Assembly: GCA_905233325.1 (NCBI GenBank)
Contig: CAJODU010000098.1
Span: 1,052 to 6,622, forward strand
DNA: 5,571 bases
Reading direction: 5' to 3'
Origin: an uncultured Selenomonadaceae bacterium
GTDB lineage: Bacteria; Bacillota; Negativicutes; Selenomonadales; Selenomonadaceae
The notes beneath the pieces were generated by a model, which worked only from the letters and a program-made list of their open reading frames with translations, made no database searches and was not told the DNA's origin. A program made the position numbers and the translations under genes. Position 1 is the first letter of the stretch; each line of letters begins with the position of its first letter. Below are positions 1-5,571 of the stretch, one piece after another.

Positions 1-42
1 AGCCTCGCCGCCAACTACATCTATGACAAGTATTTGAGATAG
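1..42 (+). CDS. C-terminal end of an unidentified plus-strand gene (partial)
   Basis: An open frame enters from the left edge and ends at TAG (40-42), giving the tail SLAANYIYDKYLR. Seven of the first nine codons end in C, which looks like real coding bias and contrasts with the AT-rich sequence that follows. A plus-strand intrinsic terminator lies about 70 bp downstream, as expected for a gene end, and the gene would converge with polC. Thirteen residues are too few to assign a family. The competing reading is a minus-strand frame from ATG at 60-58 running off the edge, but it has no ribosome binding site and would begin just past the hairpin. Confidence 0.5.
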   Translation, partial: SLAANYIYDKYLR

Positions 43-104
43 ATAACTGCGACGGAACATAATACAGGCCATTCAACGAACAGCAATCACAACCTGTTCA
101 TGGC

Positions 105-205
105 AAATTAATAACCGCCTGTCAGTCACAACTCTGACAGACGGCTTTTTGTTTGGTGAAACCATGATTACAACATTCATCTCTTTCAGTATTTTCATAC
201 TGTTA
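105..205 (-). ncRNA. Candidate small RNA of about 100 nt
   Basis: The outline is inferred from three aligned signals on the minus strand. These are the promoter at 240-212, a 5' hairpin at 202-187 (CAGTAT-GAAA-ATACTG, a perfect 6-bp stem with a GNRA loop), and the terminator-like hairpin at 144-115 followed by a short T-rich tract ending near 105. The linker between the hairpins is mostly A, T and G and could be single-stranded. The boundaries are predictions. The region also has a 41-codon reading frame from ATG at 198-196 to a TGA at 75-73, without a Shine-Dalgarno site, which I consider unlikely to be translated. I recognise no known RNA family. The alternative is an ordinary intergenic spacer with a shared terminator. 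Confidence 0.3.
115..154 (+). terminator. Intrinsic terminator between convergent genes, probably bidirectional
   Basis: The arms at 115-125 (CCGCCTGTCAG) and 134-144 (CTGACAGACGG) form an 11-bp stem with one C-A mismatch and an 8-nt loop. The stem is followed on the plus strand by CTTTTTGTTT, a classic U-tract. On the minus strand the mismatch becomes a G-U wobble and the downstream tract is TTATTAATTT, which is weaker but usable. The plus-strand gene ending at 42 and the minus-strand polC ending at 258 both point at it, so one hairpin could end both transcripts. No other convincing hairpin lies between it and the polC stop. Confidence 0.8.
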
Positions 206-211
206 AAAGGA

Positions 212-240
212 AATATACCACAAAGTCTCAATCTTGTCAA
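212..240 (-). promoter_or_regulatory. Sigma70-type promoter candidate downstream of polC
   Basis: Read on the minus strand, a perfect -35 box TTGACA (240-235) is followed by a 17-nt spacer and a -10 box TATATT (217-212), five of six matches to consensus. The predicted start is near 205. The -35 begins 18 bp after the polC stop codon and the promoter points away from polC, so it cannot serve the operon. The match is strong, but this stretch is AT-rich and a chance match is possible. Confidence 0.45.
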
Positions 241-257
241 TATTGTAGAAATTTCCG

Positions 258-3200
258 TCAAAAAAATCCGAAAAGCTCCTGCTGCGCACTCTCGCTCATT
301 CCATTCAGACAGCCGTGCCCGCGAAGTATCTCAATATTGGTCTTGCTGAGTTTAGCCCGACTCTTGAGGTCGTCAATGGAAGTAAAATCACCCGCCTTTC
401 GCGTCTCAACGATATTCCTCGCCGCCACTTCCCCAAGCCCTTTGAGCGTGGAGAGAGGCGGCAGTAAATTATTCTCGTCCAACTTGAACTTAGAGGCGTC
501 GGAACGGTACAGATCCACTCTATTGACGCCGTAGCCGCGCAAAAACATCTCGTGGGCAACCTGCAGCATAGTCAGCTTGGCAGTCTCCTTGACATCAAGT
601 TTCGGCTTACTCTCAAGCTGCCCAATCATTCTCACCACCTCATCATCGCCCTTGACAATCTCATCGGCGTCAAATTCATCACCGCGGCTGGTGAAGTAGG
701 CGGCGTAGAAGGCAAGCGGGTAGTGGACTTTAAACCAGGCAATCCTGAAAGCCATCATCACATAAGCCGTCGCGTGAGCCTTAGGGAAGAGGTATTTAAT
801 CTTGCGGCAAGATTCAATATACCATTCGGGAACCTCGTGCTTGCGGAGTTCGTCGGCAACCTCGTCAGATATACCGCGCCCCTTGCGAACCCCCTCCATA
901 GTCTTGAAGGAAAGGAGGGGGTCAACGCCCTTGTAAATCAGGTAAGTCATAATGTCGTCGCGCGCGCTGATAGCGTTCTTCAGGGTGCAGGTGCCGCCCT
1001 TGATGAGCTCCTGGGCATTGCCGAGCCAGACATCAGTGCCGTGGCTGAAGCCGGAGATACGGACAAGGTCGCTGAAGCAGTTGGGCTTGGTGTCGTCAAT
1101 CATCTGCCGCGTGAAGGCAGTTCTGAACTCAGGTATACCGTAAGTCGCAGTCTTGGAGCCGAGCTTGGCGGCGTCGACGCCGATAGCCTCAGTATTGGCA
1201 AACAGCGACATCGTCTCCTTGTCGTCGAAGGGTATATCATAGAGACTGACGCCTGTCAAATCCTCCAGCATTTTGAGGACGGTGGGGTCGTCGTGGCCGA
1301 GAATATCCAGCTTGACAAGGCGTTCGGTGATTGAATGGTAGTCAAAGTGGGTCGTGATGATTTTGGAATCCTTGTCGTCGGCGGGACGCTGCAGGGGGGT
1401 GAAATAGTGGACGTCCATATCACGCGGCACAACCATCATACCTGCGGGGTGCTGCCCCGTCGTCTTCTTGACGCCTTGGCAGTGCTTGGCGACTTGGCTG
1501 ACGAAGGTGCCGCTCTTGTGCATACCGTGCTCTTCGTAGTACTTTTTGACGAGACCGAAGGCCGTCTTGTCGGCGACGGTGGCGATTGTGCCCGCACGGT
1601 AGACGTTGAACTTGCCGAAGAGGATTTCGGTGTATTTGTGAGCCTTCGATTGATATTCACCGCTGAAGTTGAGGTCAATATCAGGCACCTTGTCGCCGTC
1701 GAAACCGAGAAAGACCGCAAACGGTATATCGTGGCCGTCCTTGTGCATACGAGTGCCGCATTTCGGGCAGTCCTTATCCTCAAGATCGTAGCCGCAGTTG
1801 ATAGTGCCGTCGGTGATGAATTCGCTGTAGAGACATTTCGGGCAATGCCGGTGCGGCGGCAGAGGATTAACCTCAGTGATACCAAGCATTGTCGCAACGA
1901 AGGACGAGCCGACACTTCCACGAGAACCGACGATATAGCCGTCCGCGTTTGACTTTTTGACTAACCTCTCGGCTATCATATACAGTGCCGCAAAGCCGTG
2001 CCCGATGATTGGCTTGATTTCCTGCTCCAGCCTTGCACTGACAATCTCCGGCAAGTCCTCCCCGTAAATGCTCCGAGCCTTTCGATACGATGTTGCCTTC
2101 AATTCCTCCTCGGCACCCTCCAGCTTGGGCGAGTACAACTGCTCAGGAATTGGGCGCAGCACCTCCACCATATCAGCTATCTTGTTGGGATTCGTCACCA
2201 CCGCCTCATAGGCAAGCTCCTCACCGAGATATTCAAACTCCTTGAGCATTTCCTCAGTCGTCCTCAAATAGAGCGGAGGCTGTAAATCCGCGTCCTTGTA
2301 GCCTTTGCTCTGCATAAGGATAGCGCGGTAAATCGAGTCTTCGGGATTCATAAAATGAGCGTCGCAAGTTGCCACAAGCGGCTTGTTGAGCTTTTTGGCG
2401 AGGTCTGCCACTTTGAGGTTGATTGCTATCAAGTCGTCGTCAGTGTTGACGTTGGGGAAGTCGGGACTGCGTTTCAGGAAGTCGTTGTTGTGGATAGGCT
2501 GTATCTCAAGGTAGTCGTAGAACTTGGCAATCTCCTCAATCTCCGCCTCACTTTTGTCGCCGACAATGGCACGAATCAGCTCCCCCGCCTCACAGGCACT
2601 GCCTATAATCAAACCCTTGCGGTACTTCGTCAGAATAGACTTGGGAATCCTCGCCGTGCGGAAGAAAAAGCGCAGATGTGAAATGGAGATCAGCTCGTAG
2701 AGATTTTTCAAGCCGACCTTGTCCTTCGCGATGATGATAATATGGTTGGCGGGAGCCTTCTGCTGCCAGTCCTCGCCGACAAGGTAGCCCTCCATACCAT
2801 AGATTATTTTGATGTTGACGCCCTTCTTCTTGAGCTTGGCGGCAGTGTTGGCGGCCTCAGGAAAGGCTTGCACCACGCCGTGGTCAGTAATTGCAACGGC
2901 AGACCAGCCCCACTTCGCCGCTTGATTGACAACATCACCTGCCCCCATCACCGCGTCCATTGGCGACATTCGTGTATGGCAGTGCAGCTCGACCCTCTTT
3001 TCTGCCGCATTGTCCTGCCGCTCCGCCACCTCCACATCACCGAGTATCTCAACATTATCAGCCCAGACCATTGTCTCCTTGGTATTCGAGAAGTTATCCT
3101 GCTGGGCAGAGCCTTGTATCTTCACTCTATGCTGCCCTTTGAGCTGCTCCACGAGGGCTTCCGCGGCTTTCTGCTCCTTCTTGTTGTAGAACTTCTTGCA

Positions 3201-4043
3201 GGTAACGCCGTCCGTCTCGTCAACAATGCTGAAGCTCAGGATAAATTTGCCGTTTTTGGTCTCAGTGAGCTTGAGATTGCTGTATTCGTCCGCCACCACG
3301 CCCTCAATAATGCACTTCTGATTATCGCCCGTCAGCTTGCCGATCTCTATGGCTTTACCCCTCACCTTCGAGGTCGGACTGCTTGGCTTGCTCTCTTCCT
3401 TGATAGGCGTTGAGGGCTTATTTTGCGGCACTTGTGGAGGTTGTGGCGGTGGGGATTGTGGCGGTTGCGGTTGAGGTTGAGGTTGAGGCTGAGGCTGAGG
3501 TTGAGGTTGAGGTTGAGGCTGAGGTTGAGGCTGTGGTTGAGGTTGAGGTTGATATTGAGGTAGCGGTGGCAAAGGCGGGTGAAACTGTGGTGGTTGCGAT
3601 TGCGATTGCGATTGCGGCGGTGATTGCGGTGGCTGCTGCGGCCTTTGATTGGATTGAGGCTTAGATTTCGGTACAATATTAAATTTATTCTTGATGTTAA
3701 ACTTAGCTAAATCCCTTGTGCTCACTTTCTGATTGATTATCTGCTCTTCATCGAACAGAGAAAGATTCATTCTGTAAATAGGGCGCGGGCTTATGGTAAC
3801 CTCACCGTCAGGATTGTACTTCGCCTTGATTTTGCAAGCAAGTTTTAATAATAGCGGCTGTTTGACAAGTTGCGACACATCTAAAAAAATCTCCAAATCC
3901 CTTTGGCTCGGAATCACATTGACGCGGGCTATTGTGCAGTAACTCAACATTTCACGCTCATCAAAAGCAAAATCCATATCCTTTGTCAGCTTTTTCAACA
4001 GGTCTTCGTCCCTAATCATCAACAGGAACTTATCTTTGCTCAT
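258..4043 (-). CDS. polC: DNA polymerase III alpha subunit, PolC type, without the internal 3'-5' exonuclease
   Basis: This 1261-residue protein is the replicative DNA polymerase that extends DNA at the chromosomal fork. The N-terminal domain is about residues 1-115, followed by a Gln/Pro-rich linker (129-224) and an OB fold (about 243-335). The PHP domain spans about 350-565 with ligands H354, H356, D363, H388, E418, H434, C484, D561 and H563. Palm and fingers follow: SRGSVGSS (707-714), a four-Cys zinc site (C734, C737, C759, C762) and catalytic Asp D788 and D790 in PDIDLNFSG plus D913 in KLDILGHDD. FPKAHA (1086-1091) and helix-hairpin-helix repeats (about 1195-1245) come next. The end carries a beta-clamp motif QQELF (1254-1258). 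PolC is usually about 1400-1450 residues. The missing length is the DnaQ-like exonuclease normally inserted in PHP, plus part of the N-terminal region. The ATG overlaps the transglycosylase stop as ATGA, with AGGTGGG 5 bp upstream. Confidence 0.97.
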   Translation of the reverse strand: MSKDKFLLMIRDEDLLKKLTKDMDFAFDEREMLSYCTIARVNVIPSQRDLEIFLDVSQLVKQPLLLKLACKIKAKYNPDGEVTISPRPIYRMNLSLFDEEQIINQKVSTRDLAKFNIKNKFNIVPKSKPQSNQRPQQPPQSPPQSQSQSQPPQFHPPLPPLPQYQPQPQPQPQPQPQPQPQPQPQPQPQPQPQPPQSPPPQPPQVPQNKPSTPIKEESKPSSPTSKVRGKAIEIGKLTGDNQKCIIEGVVADEYSNLKLTETKNGKFILSFSIVDETDGVTCKKFYNKKEQKAAEALVEQLKGQHRVKIQGSAQQDNFSNTKETMVWADNVEILGDVEVAERQDNAAEKRVELHCHTRMSPMDAVMGAGDVVNQAAKWGWSAVAITDHGVVQAFPEAANTAAKLKKKGVNIKIIYGMEGYLVGEDWQQKAPANHIIIIAKDKVGLKNLYELISISHLRFFFRTARIPKSILTKYRKGLIIGSACEAGELIRAIVGDKSEAEIEEIAKFYDYLEIQPIHNNDFLKRSPDFPNVNTDDDLIAINLKVADLAKKLNKPLVATCDAHFMNPEDSIYRAILMQSKGYKDADLQPPLYLRTTEEMLKEFEYLGEELAYEAVVTNPNKIADMVEVLRPIPEQLYSPKLEGAEEELKATSYRKARSIYGEDLPEIVSARLEQEIKPIIGHGFAALYMIAERLVKKSNADGYIVGSRGSVGSSFVATMLGITEVNPLPPHRHCPKCLYSEFITDGTINCGYDLEDKDCPKCGTRMHKDGHDIPFAVFLGFDGDKVPDIDLNFSGEYQSKAHKYTEILFGKFNVYRAGTIATVADKTAFGLVKKYYEEHGMHKSGTFVSQVAKHCQGVKKTTGQHPAGMMVVPRDMDVHYFTPLQRPADDKDSKIITTHFDYHSITERLVKLDILGHDDPTVLKMLEDLTGVSLYDIPFDDKETMSLFANTEAIGVDAAKLGSKTATYGIPEFRTAFTRQMIDDTKPNCFSDLVRISGFSHGTDVWLGNAQELIKGGTCTLKNAISARDDIMTYLIYKGVDPLLSFKTMEGVRKGRGISDEVADELRKHEVPEWYIESCRKIKYLFPKAHATAYVMMAFRIAWFKVHYPLAFYAAYFTSRGDEFDADEIVKGDDEVVRMIGQLESKPKLDVKETAKLTMLQVAHEMFLRGYGVNRVDLYRSDASKFKLDENNLLPPLSTLKGLGEVAARNIVETRKAGDFTSIDDLKSRAKLSKTNIEILRGHGCLNGMSESAQQELFGFF
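2745..2783 (-). other. Exonuclease-less junction inside the PolC PHP domain
   Basis: This stretch encodes residues 421-433, from LVGEDWQQ to the residue before H434. In Bacillus-type PolC the segment after the YG-E-N-LVDD strand leads into about 170-190 residues of DnaQ-like exonuclease, with the DIETTG, HNASFD and HRAxxD motifs, before the chain returns to PHP at the strand carrying the His ligand. Here the two PHP strands are joined by about 12 residues and none of the exonuclease motifs occurs anywhere in the 1261 residues. The reading frame and downstream PHP and polymerase sequence are intact, so this is a clean domain absence and not a frameshift or decay. Confidence 0.85.
3372..3659 (-). 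other. Gln/Pro-rich low-complexity linker in PolC
   Basis: Residues 129-224 are almost all Gln, Pro and Ser, changing to Lys/Ser/Pro/Thr near the C-terminal side. The order is a mixed Q/P/S part with an SQSQSQ run (GATTGC units at 3598-3615 on the plus strand), an HPPLPPLPQY segment, the (QP)15 run, PPQ repeats, and a charged KEESKPSSPTSK stretch that leads into the OB fold. Such a sequence should be disordered and extended. It sits where the second N-terminal domain of longer PolC proteins would be, so it acts at least as a tether between the N-terminal domain and the replicase body. A binding role for SH3-like or other partners is speculation. Confidence 0.85.
3462..3551 (-). repeat. Hexanucleotide tandem repeat, 15 units, encoding (Gln-Pro)15
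   Basis: On the coding strand, fifteen consecutive CAR-CCN units encode residues 165-194 as an uninterrupted Gln-Pro repeat. Thirteen units use CCT for proline, and Gln switches between CAA and CAG; exceptions are one CCA (near 3534) and the terminal CCG (near 3462). This near-identity at the DNA level, beyond what the protein requires, indicates expansion by replication slippage. Because the unit is six bases, gain or loss of units keeps the frame, so length can vary between strains without inactivating the gene. Confidence 0.95.
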
Positions 4044-4651
4044 TCTATCCCACCTATCTTGCTAAAAATATTTTGATACCTCTCGCGACTCCTCAGCACC
4101 CGCTTGACATAGCTGCGCGTCTCACTGTAAGGTATGGCACCAATATCGTCGAAATCTCTGCGCCAGCCATATTCGTCGATCCAATCCCAAACCGTACCGC
4201 GACCGGCATTGTAAGCCGAAAGTGCAAGGACTTCGTTGCCGCCGAATTCCGCCGTAAGCTCCGCCAGATACCAAACACCGTAGCGAATATTGCACTCCGC
4301 CTCATACAAGTCACCTTCATCTTCACCCAACTGCTCGGCTATCCAATACCCCGTTTCCGGCATTATCTGCATTAACCCGACTGCTCCGCTCCTTGACAAC
4401 GCCCGCTCATTGAATTTGCTTTCCTCTCGTATCACTGCCTGTGCCAGTGCCGGCTCCACATCGTAAATCTCTGCATACTTTCTGACTGTCTCCACATACT
4501 TCAACGGATACCGCCAGTCTTCTATCTTGCGGTTTATCGGATTTACCAAGTGCATTATCCCCGTCACCAGCAAGATTGCCACTGCTGTCACTAATATAAT
4601 ATTCCTAAAATATATACTGCGCCCTTTAATCAATTCCCAGCAGCCTTTCAA
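4040..4651 (-). CDS. Membrane-anchored Slt-type lytic transglycosylase
   Basis: The product, about 203 residues, should cleave the glycan strands of peptidoglycan between MurNAc and GlcNAc to leave 1,6-anhydroMurNAc ends. Residues about 17-36 (NIILVTAVAILLVTGIMHLV) form one hydrophobic segment, a signal anchor that places the enzyme on the outer face of the membrane. The goose-lysozyme-like SLT fold follows: the catalytic acid is E77 in IREESKF, then GLMQIMP (92-98), AYNAG (146-150) and IPYSETRSYVKRV (173-185). This is the Slt70 C-terminal domain without the large helical ring. The start is uncertain. TTG at 4651-4649 overlaps coaE by 26 bp with only a weak AAAGAA upstream, while TTG at 4633-4631 overlaps by 8 bp and has AAAGG (4648-4644) 10 bp upstream. 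No ATG or GTG lies before the membrane segment. The end overlaps polC by 4 bp. Confidence 0.92.
   Translation of the reverse strand: MKGCWELIKGRSIYFRNIILVTAVAILLVTGIMHLVNPINRKIEDWRYPLKYVETVRKYAEIYDVEPALAQAVIREESKFNERALSRSGAVGLMQIMPETGYWIAEQLGEDEGDLYEAECNIRYGVWYLAELTAEFGGNEVLALSAYNAGRGTVWDWIDEYGWRRDFDDIGAIPYSETRSYVKRVLRSRERYQNIFSKIGGIE
4049..4055 (-). promoter_or_regulatory. Ribosome binding site of polC
   Basis: AGGTGGG on the minus strand lies 5 bp before the polC ATG at 4043-4041 and inside the last codons of the upstream transglycosylase gene. With the ATGA overlap it fixes the polC start and suggests that ribosomes ending transglycosylase translation can reinitiate on polC. Confidence 0.8.
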
Positions 4652-5294
4652 ATTGTTCTTTGAGCTGTCTCTGCCTGTATCGCCTGTAATTCCTAAGCAA
4701 ATGAGGAAATTTGCACCTAATCAGACGCTTTATCTGACTTTTGGTTGAAATCTTTGAATCATTGTTGTCAATCACCACATCAGCACGCTTGCGCCTCTCC
4801 TTGCCGGACATCTGCGCCTTAATCCTGCCGCTTGCCTCTTCAAAAGTCAAATTGTTGCGCTCCATTAATCGAGCCACCTGCCGCCCCTGCTTCAAGTGAA
4901 CAACCCAGACCTCATCGCACTCCTTCTCCCAGCCGGCTTCAAAGAGGAGCGGCACATCAAGTACCGCCAAAGTCACGCCCTCACTCTGATACTTGACCAG
5001 ACGCTGCCGAACGTGCTTGAGGAGTATGGGGTGAGCCAGATCATTTATCCAAGCAAGCTGCTCTTTGTCGTTGAAGACTATCGCCGCTACCTTTTGGCGG
5101 TCAATCAAACCCTCATCATTGAGAATATCCCTGCCGAAGTGCTCTATATATGCGTTATATATCTCTCCACCGGGAGCAAGCTGCCAATGGGCTATATTGT
5201 CGGCATTGATTATCTTTGCCCCGTACTTGCTCAACTCATTCGAGACCGTACTCTTGCCACAGGCTATCCCGCCCGTCACGCCAATAATATACAT
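4626..5294 (-). CDS. coaE: Dephospho-CoA kinase
   Basis: CoaE phosphorylates the ribose 3'-OH of dephospho-CoA with ATP, the last step of coenzyme A synthesis, in the cytoplasm. The 222-residue product begins with a P-loop GGIACGKST (8-16). The usual DAD substrate motif appears as NAD (30-32), keeping the second Asp (D32) thought to act in catalysis. Lid and core landmarks are DVPLLFEAGW (113-122), RLMERNNLT (142-150), the IKAQMS-KERRKRAD lid region (158-172) and VVIDNN (173-178). Most family members are about 195-205 residues; this one has a basic Arg/Lys/Gln tail of about 30 residues. The ATG is preceded by GGTGA at a good distance. It is the first gene of the operon, and its 3' end overlaps the transglycosylase start. 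Confidence 0.95.
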   Translation of the reverse strand: MYIIGVTGGIACGKSTVSNELSKYGAKIINADNIAHWQLAPGGEIYNAYIEHFGRDILNDEGLIDRQKVAAIVFNDKEQLAWINDLAHPILLKHVRQRLVKYQSEGVTLAVLDVPLLFEAGWEKECDEVWVVHLKQGRQVARLMERNNLTFEEASGRIKAQMSGKERRKRADVVIDNNDSKISTKSQIKRLIRCKFPHLLRNYRRYRQRQLKEQFERLLGID

Positions 5295-5301
5295 ATTTCT
5301 T

Positions 5302-5306
5302 TCACC
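5302..5306 (-). promoter_or_regulatory. Ribosome binding site of coaE
   Basis: GGTGA on the minus strand matches the anti-Shine-Dalgarno tail of 16S rRNA and lies 7 bp before the coaE ATG (5294-5292). It supports that start over downstream codons. Confidence 0.6.
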
Positions 5307-5313
5307 ATTGATA

Positions 5314-5342
5314 ATTATAATGCTTATTTGCCAATTTGACTA
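5314..5342 (-). promoter_or_regulatory. Promoter candidate for the coaE operon
   Basis: A perfect -10 box TATAAT (5319-5314) lies 17 bp from TAGTCA (5342-5337), four of six matches to the -35 consensus. Transcription would start near 5307, leaving a very short leader of about 13 nt that just includes the GGTGA ribosome binding site. It lies in the 82-bp AT-rich gap between the zinc-ribbon gene and coaE. No clear terminator separates the two genes, so read-through from upstream is also possible. Confidence 0.5.
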
Positions 5343-5376
5343 TATCTAATCTGAAATTTTTTCACTAATTTTGAAT

Positions 5377-5571
5377 TTAGTCCTTTTTTAGATATGTTCC
5401 GCAATTCGGGCAGAAATTCTCTTTTTCATACATTCTTCCGCAACTTGGACACTCATATTTACTGAAATGCGGCGAAAAGCCCCTTGCTTTAGCTTTTGCG
5501 ATGTAAGCCGCTAAATTTTTATTGCATTTTGTAAATTCTTTTGCTAAAATATATTTGAAGATGAGCAGGGG
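5377..5571 (-). CDS. C-terminal part of a small zinc-ribbon protein (partial, cut by the window edge)
   Basis: A minus-strand frame enters from the right edge and runs 64 codons to TAA (5379-5377) with no in-frame ATG until late in the zinc ribbon, so the start lies beyond the window. The tail contains CPSC-x10-CPNC, two CxxC knuckles about 10 residues apart, followed by GTYLKKD: a compact rubredoxin-like zinc ribbon. Before it is a Lys/Ala-rich probable helix (LAAYIAKAKARG) and, at the edge, a hydrophobic PLLIFKYIL stretch that might be the end of a membrane segment or a buried helix. The sequence is more AT-rich than polC. I do not recognise the family. Zinc ribbons of this form are common at the ends of small uncharacterised Firmicutes proteins and may bind nucleic acid or protein. 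It is on the same strand as coaE, 82 bp upstream. Confidence 0.75.
   Translation of the reverse strand, partial: PLLIFKYILAKEFTKCNKNLAAYIAKAKARGFSPHFSKYECPSCGRMYEKENFCPNCGTYLKKD

Noticed and set aside
1..60. Minus-strand frame from ATG at 60-58 running off the left edge
   Set aside because: It has no ribosome binding site. The plus-strand frame has better codon bias, ends in a stop and is followed by a plus-strand terminator.
73..261. 62-codon minus-strand frame after polC, or its 41-codon version from ATG at 198
   Set aside because: The first start is a TTG overlapping the polC stop region, neither start has a Shine-Dalgarno site, and the frame runs through the terminator hairpin. The product resembles nothing I know.
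552..1952. Two long consecutive plus-strand open frames of 260 and 205 codons antisense to polC
   Set aside because: They lie entirely opposite the conserved polymerase core, show no recognisable family and arise from the codon bias of polC.
3462..3615. Repeat block as a possible CRISPR array or intergenic repeat
   Set aside because: Units are six bases without spacers and lie in frame inside polC as Gln-Pro and Ser-Gln codons.
3410..3664. Plus-strand frame rich in Val, Glu and Ala
   Set aside because: It is the complement of the Gln-Pro hexamer repeat of polC read in another frame.
4896..5339. 147-codon plus-strand open frame opposite coaE
   Set aside because: It is antisense to well-conserved CoaE motifs and runs through the coaE promoter region. 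It is best explained as a shadow.

Overview
The window looks like a chromosomal segment of a low-to-mid GC Firmicutes (Bacillota) bacterium. The main reason is a PolC-type DNA polymerase III alpha subunit, the Gram-positive replicase. Supporting signs are Shine-Dalgarno sites of the AGGTGG and GGTGA type, a probable non-ATG start, and a membrane-anchored Slt-type lytic transglycosylase next to coaE. The PolC lacks its usual built-in exonuclease. That and the coaE-transglycosylase pairing make me think of the Negativicutes (Selenomonas/Veillonella relatives), but this is recollection and inference, not a search result.

Layout from left to right. Positions 1-42 hold what is probably the last 13 codons of a plus-strand gene. 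Positions 43-257 are a 215-bp intergenic region. It holds a strong inverted repeat that reads as a plus-strand intrinsic terminator and probably also ends minus-strand transcripts. It also holds an unexpectedly good sigma70-type promoter on the minus strand that points at the terminator, with a GAAA-tetraloop hairpin in between. Together these outline a possible RNA of about 100 nt.

Positions 258-5294 are a tightly packed minus-strand operon, transcribed right to left: coaE (dephospho-CoA kinase), a lytic transglycosylase and polC. Adjacent genes overlap (8 or 26 bp, then 4 bp as ATGA), which suggests translational coupling. A TATAAT-containing promoter candidate lies just upstream of coaE. 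Positions 5377-5571 hold the C-terminal 64 codons of a further minus-strand gene that ends in a zinc ribbon and is cut by the window edge.

The operon links coenzyme A synthesis, peptidoglycan remodelling and chromosome replication. I see no shared pathway, so this is more likely a housekeeping growth cluster. The most notable content is the architecture of PolC: a short N-terminal domain, then a Gln/Pro linker with a perfect (Gln-Pro)15 run, an OB fold, a PHP domain with no DnaQ-like exonuclease inserted but with all nine expected metal ligands present, and an intact polymerase core with a C-terminal clamp-binding motif. I found no CRISPR array, insertion sequence, tRNA or rRNA.
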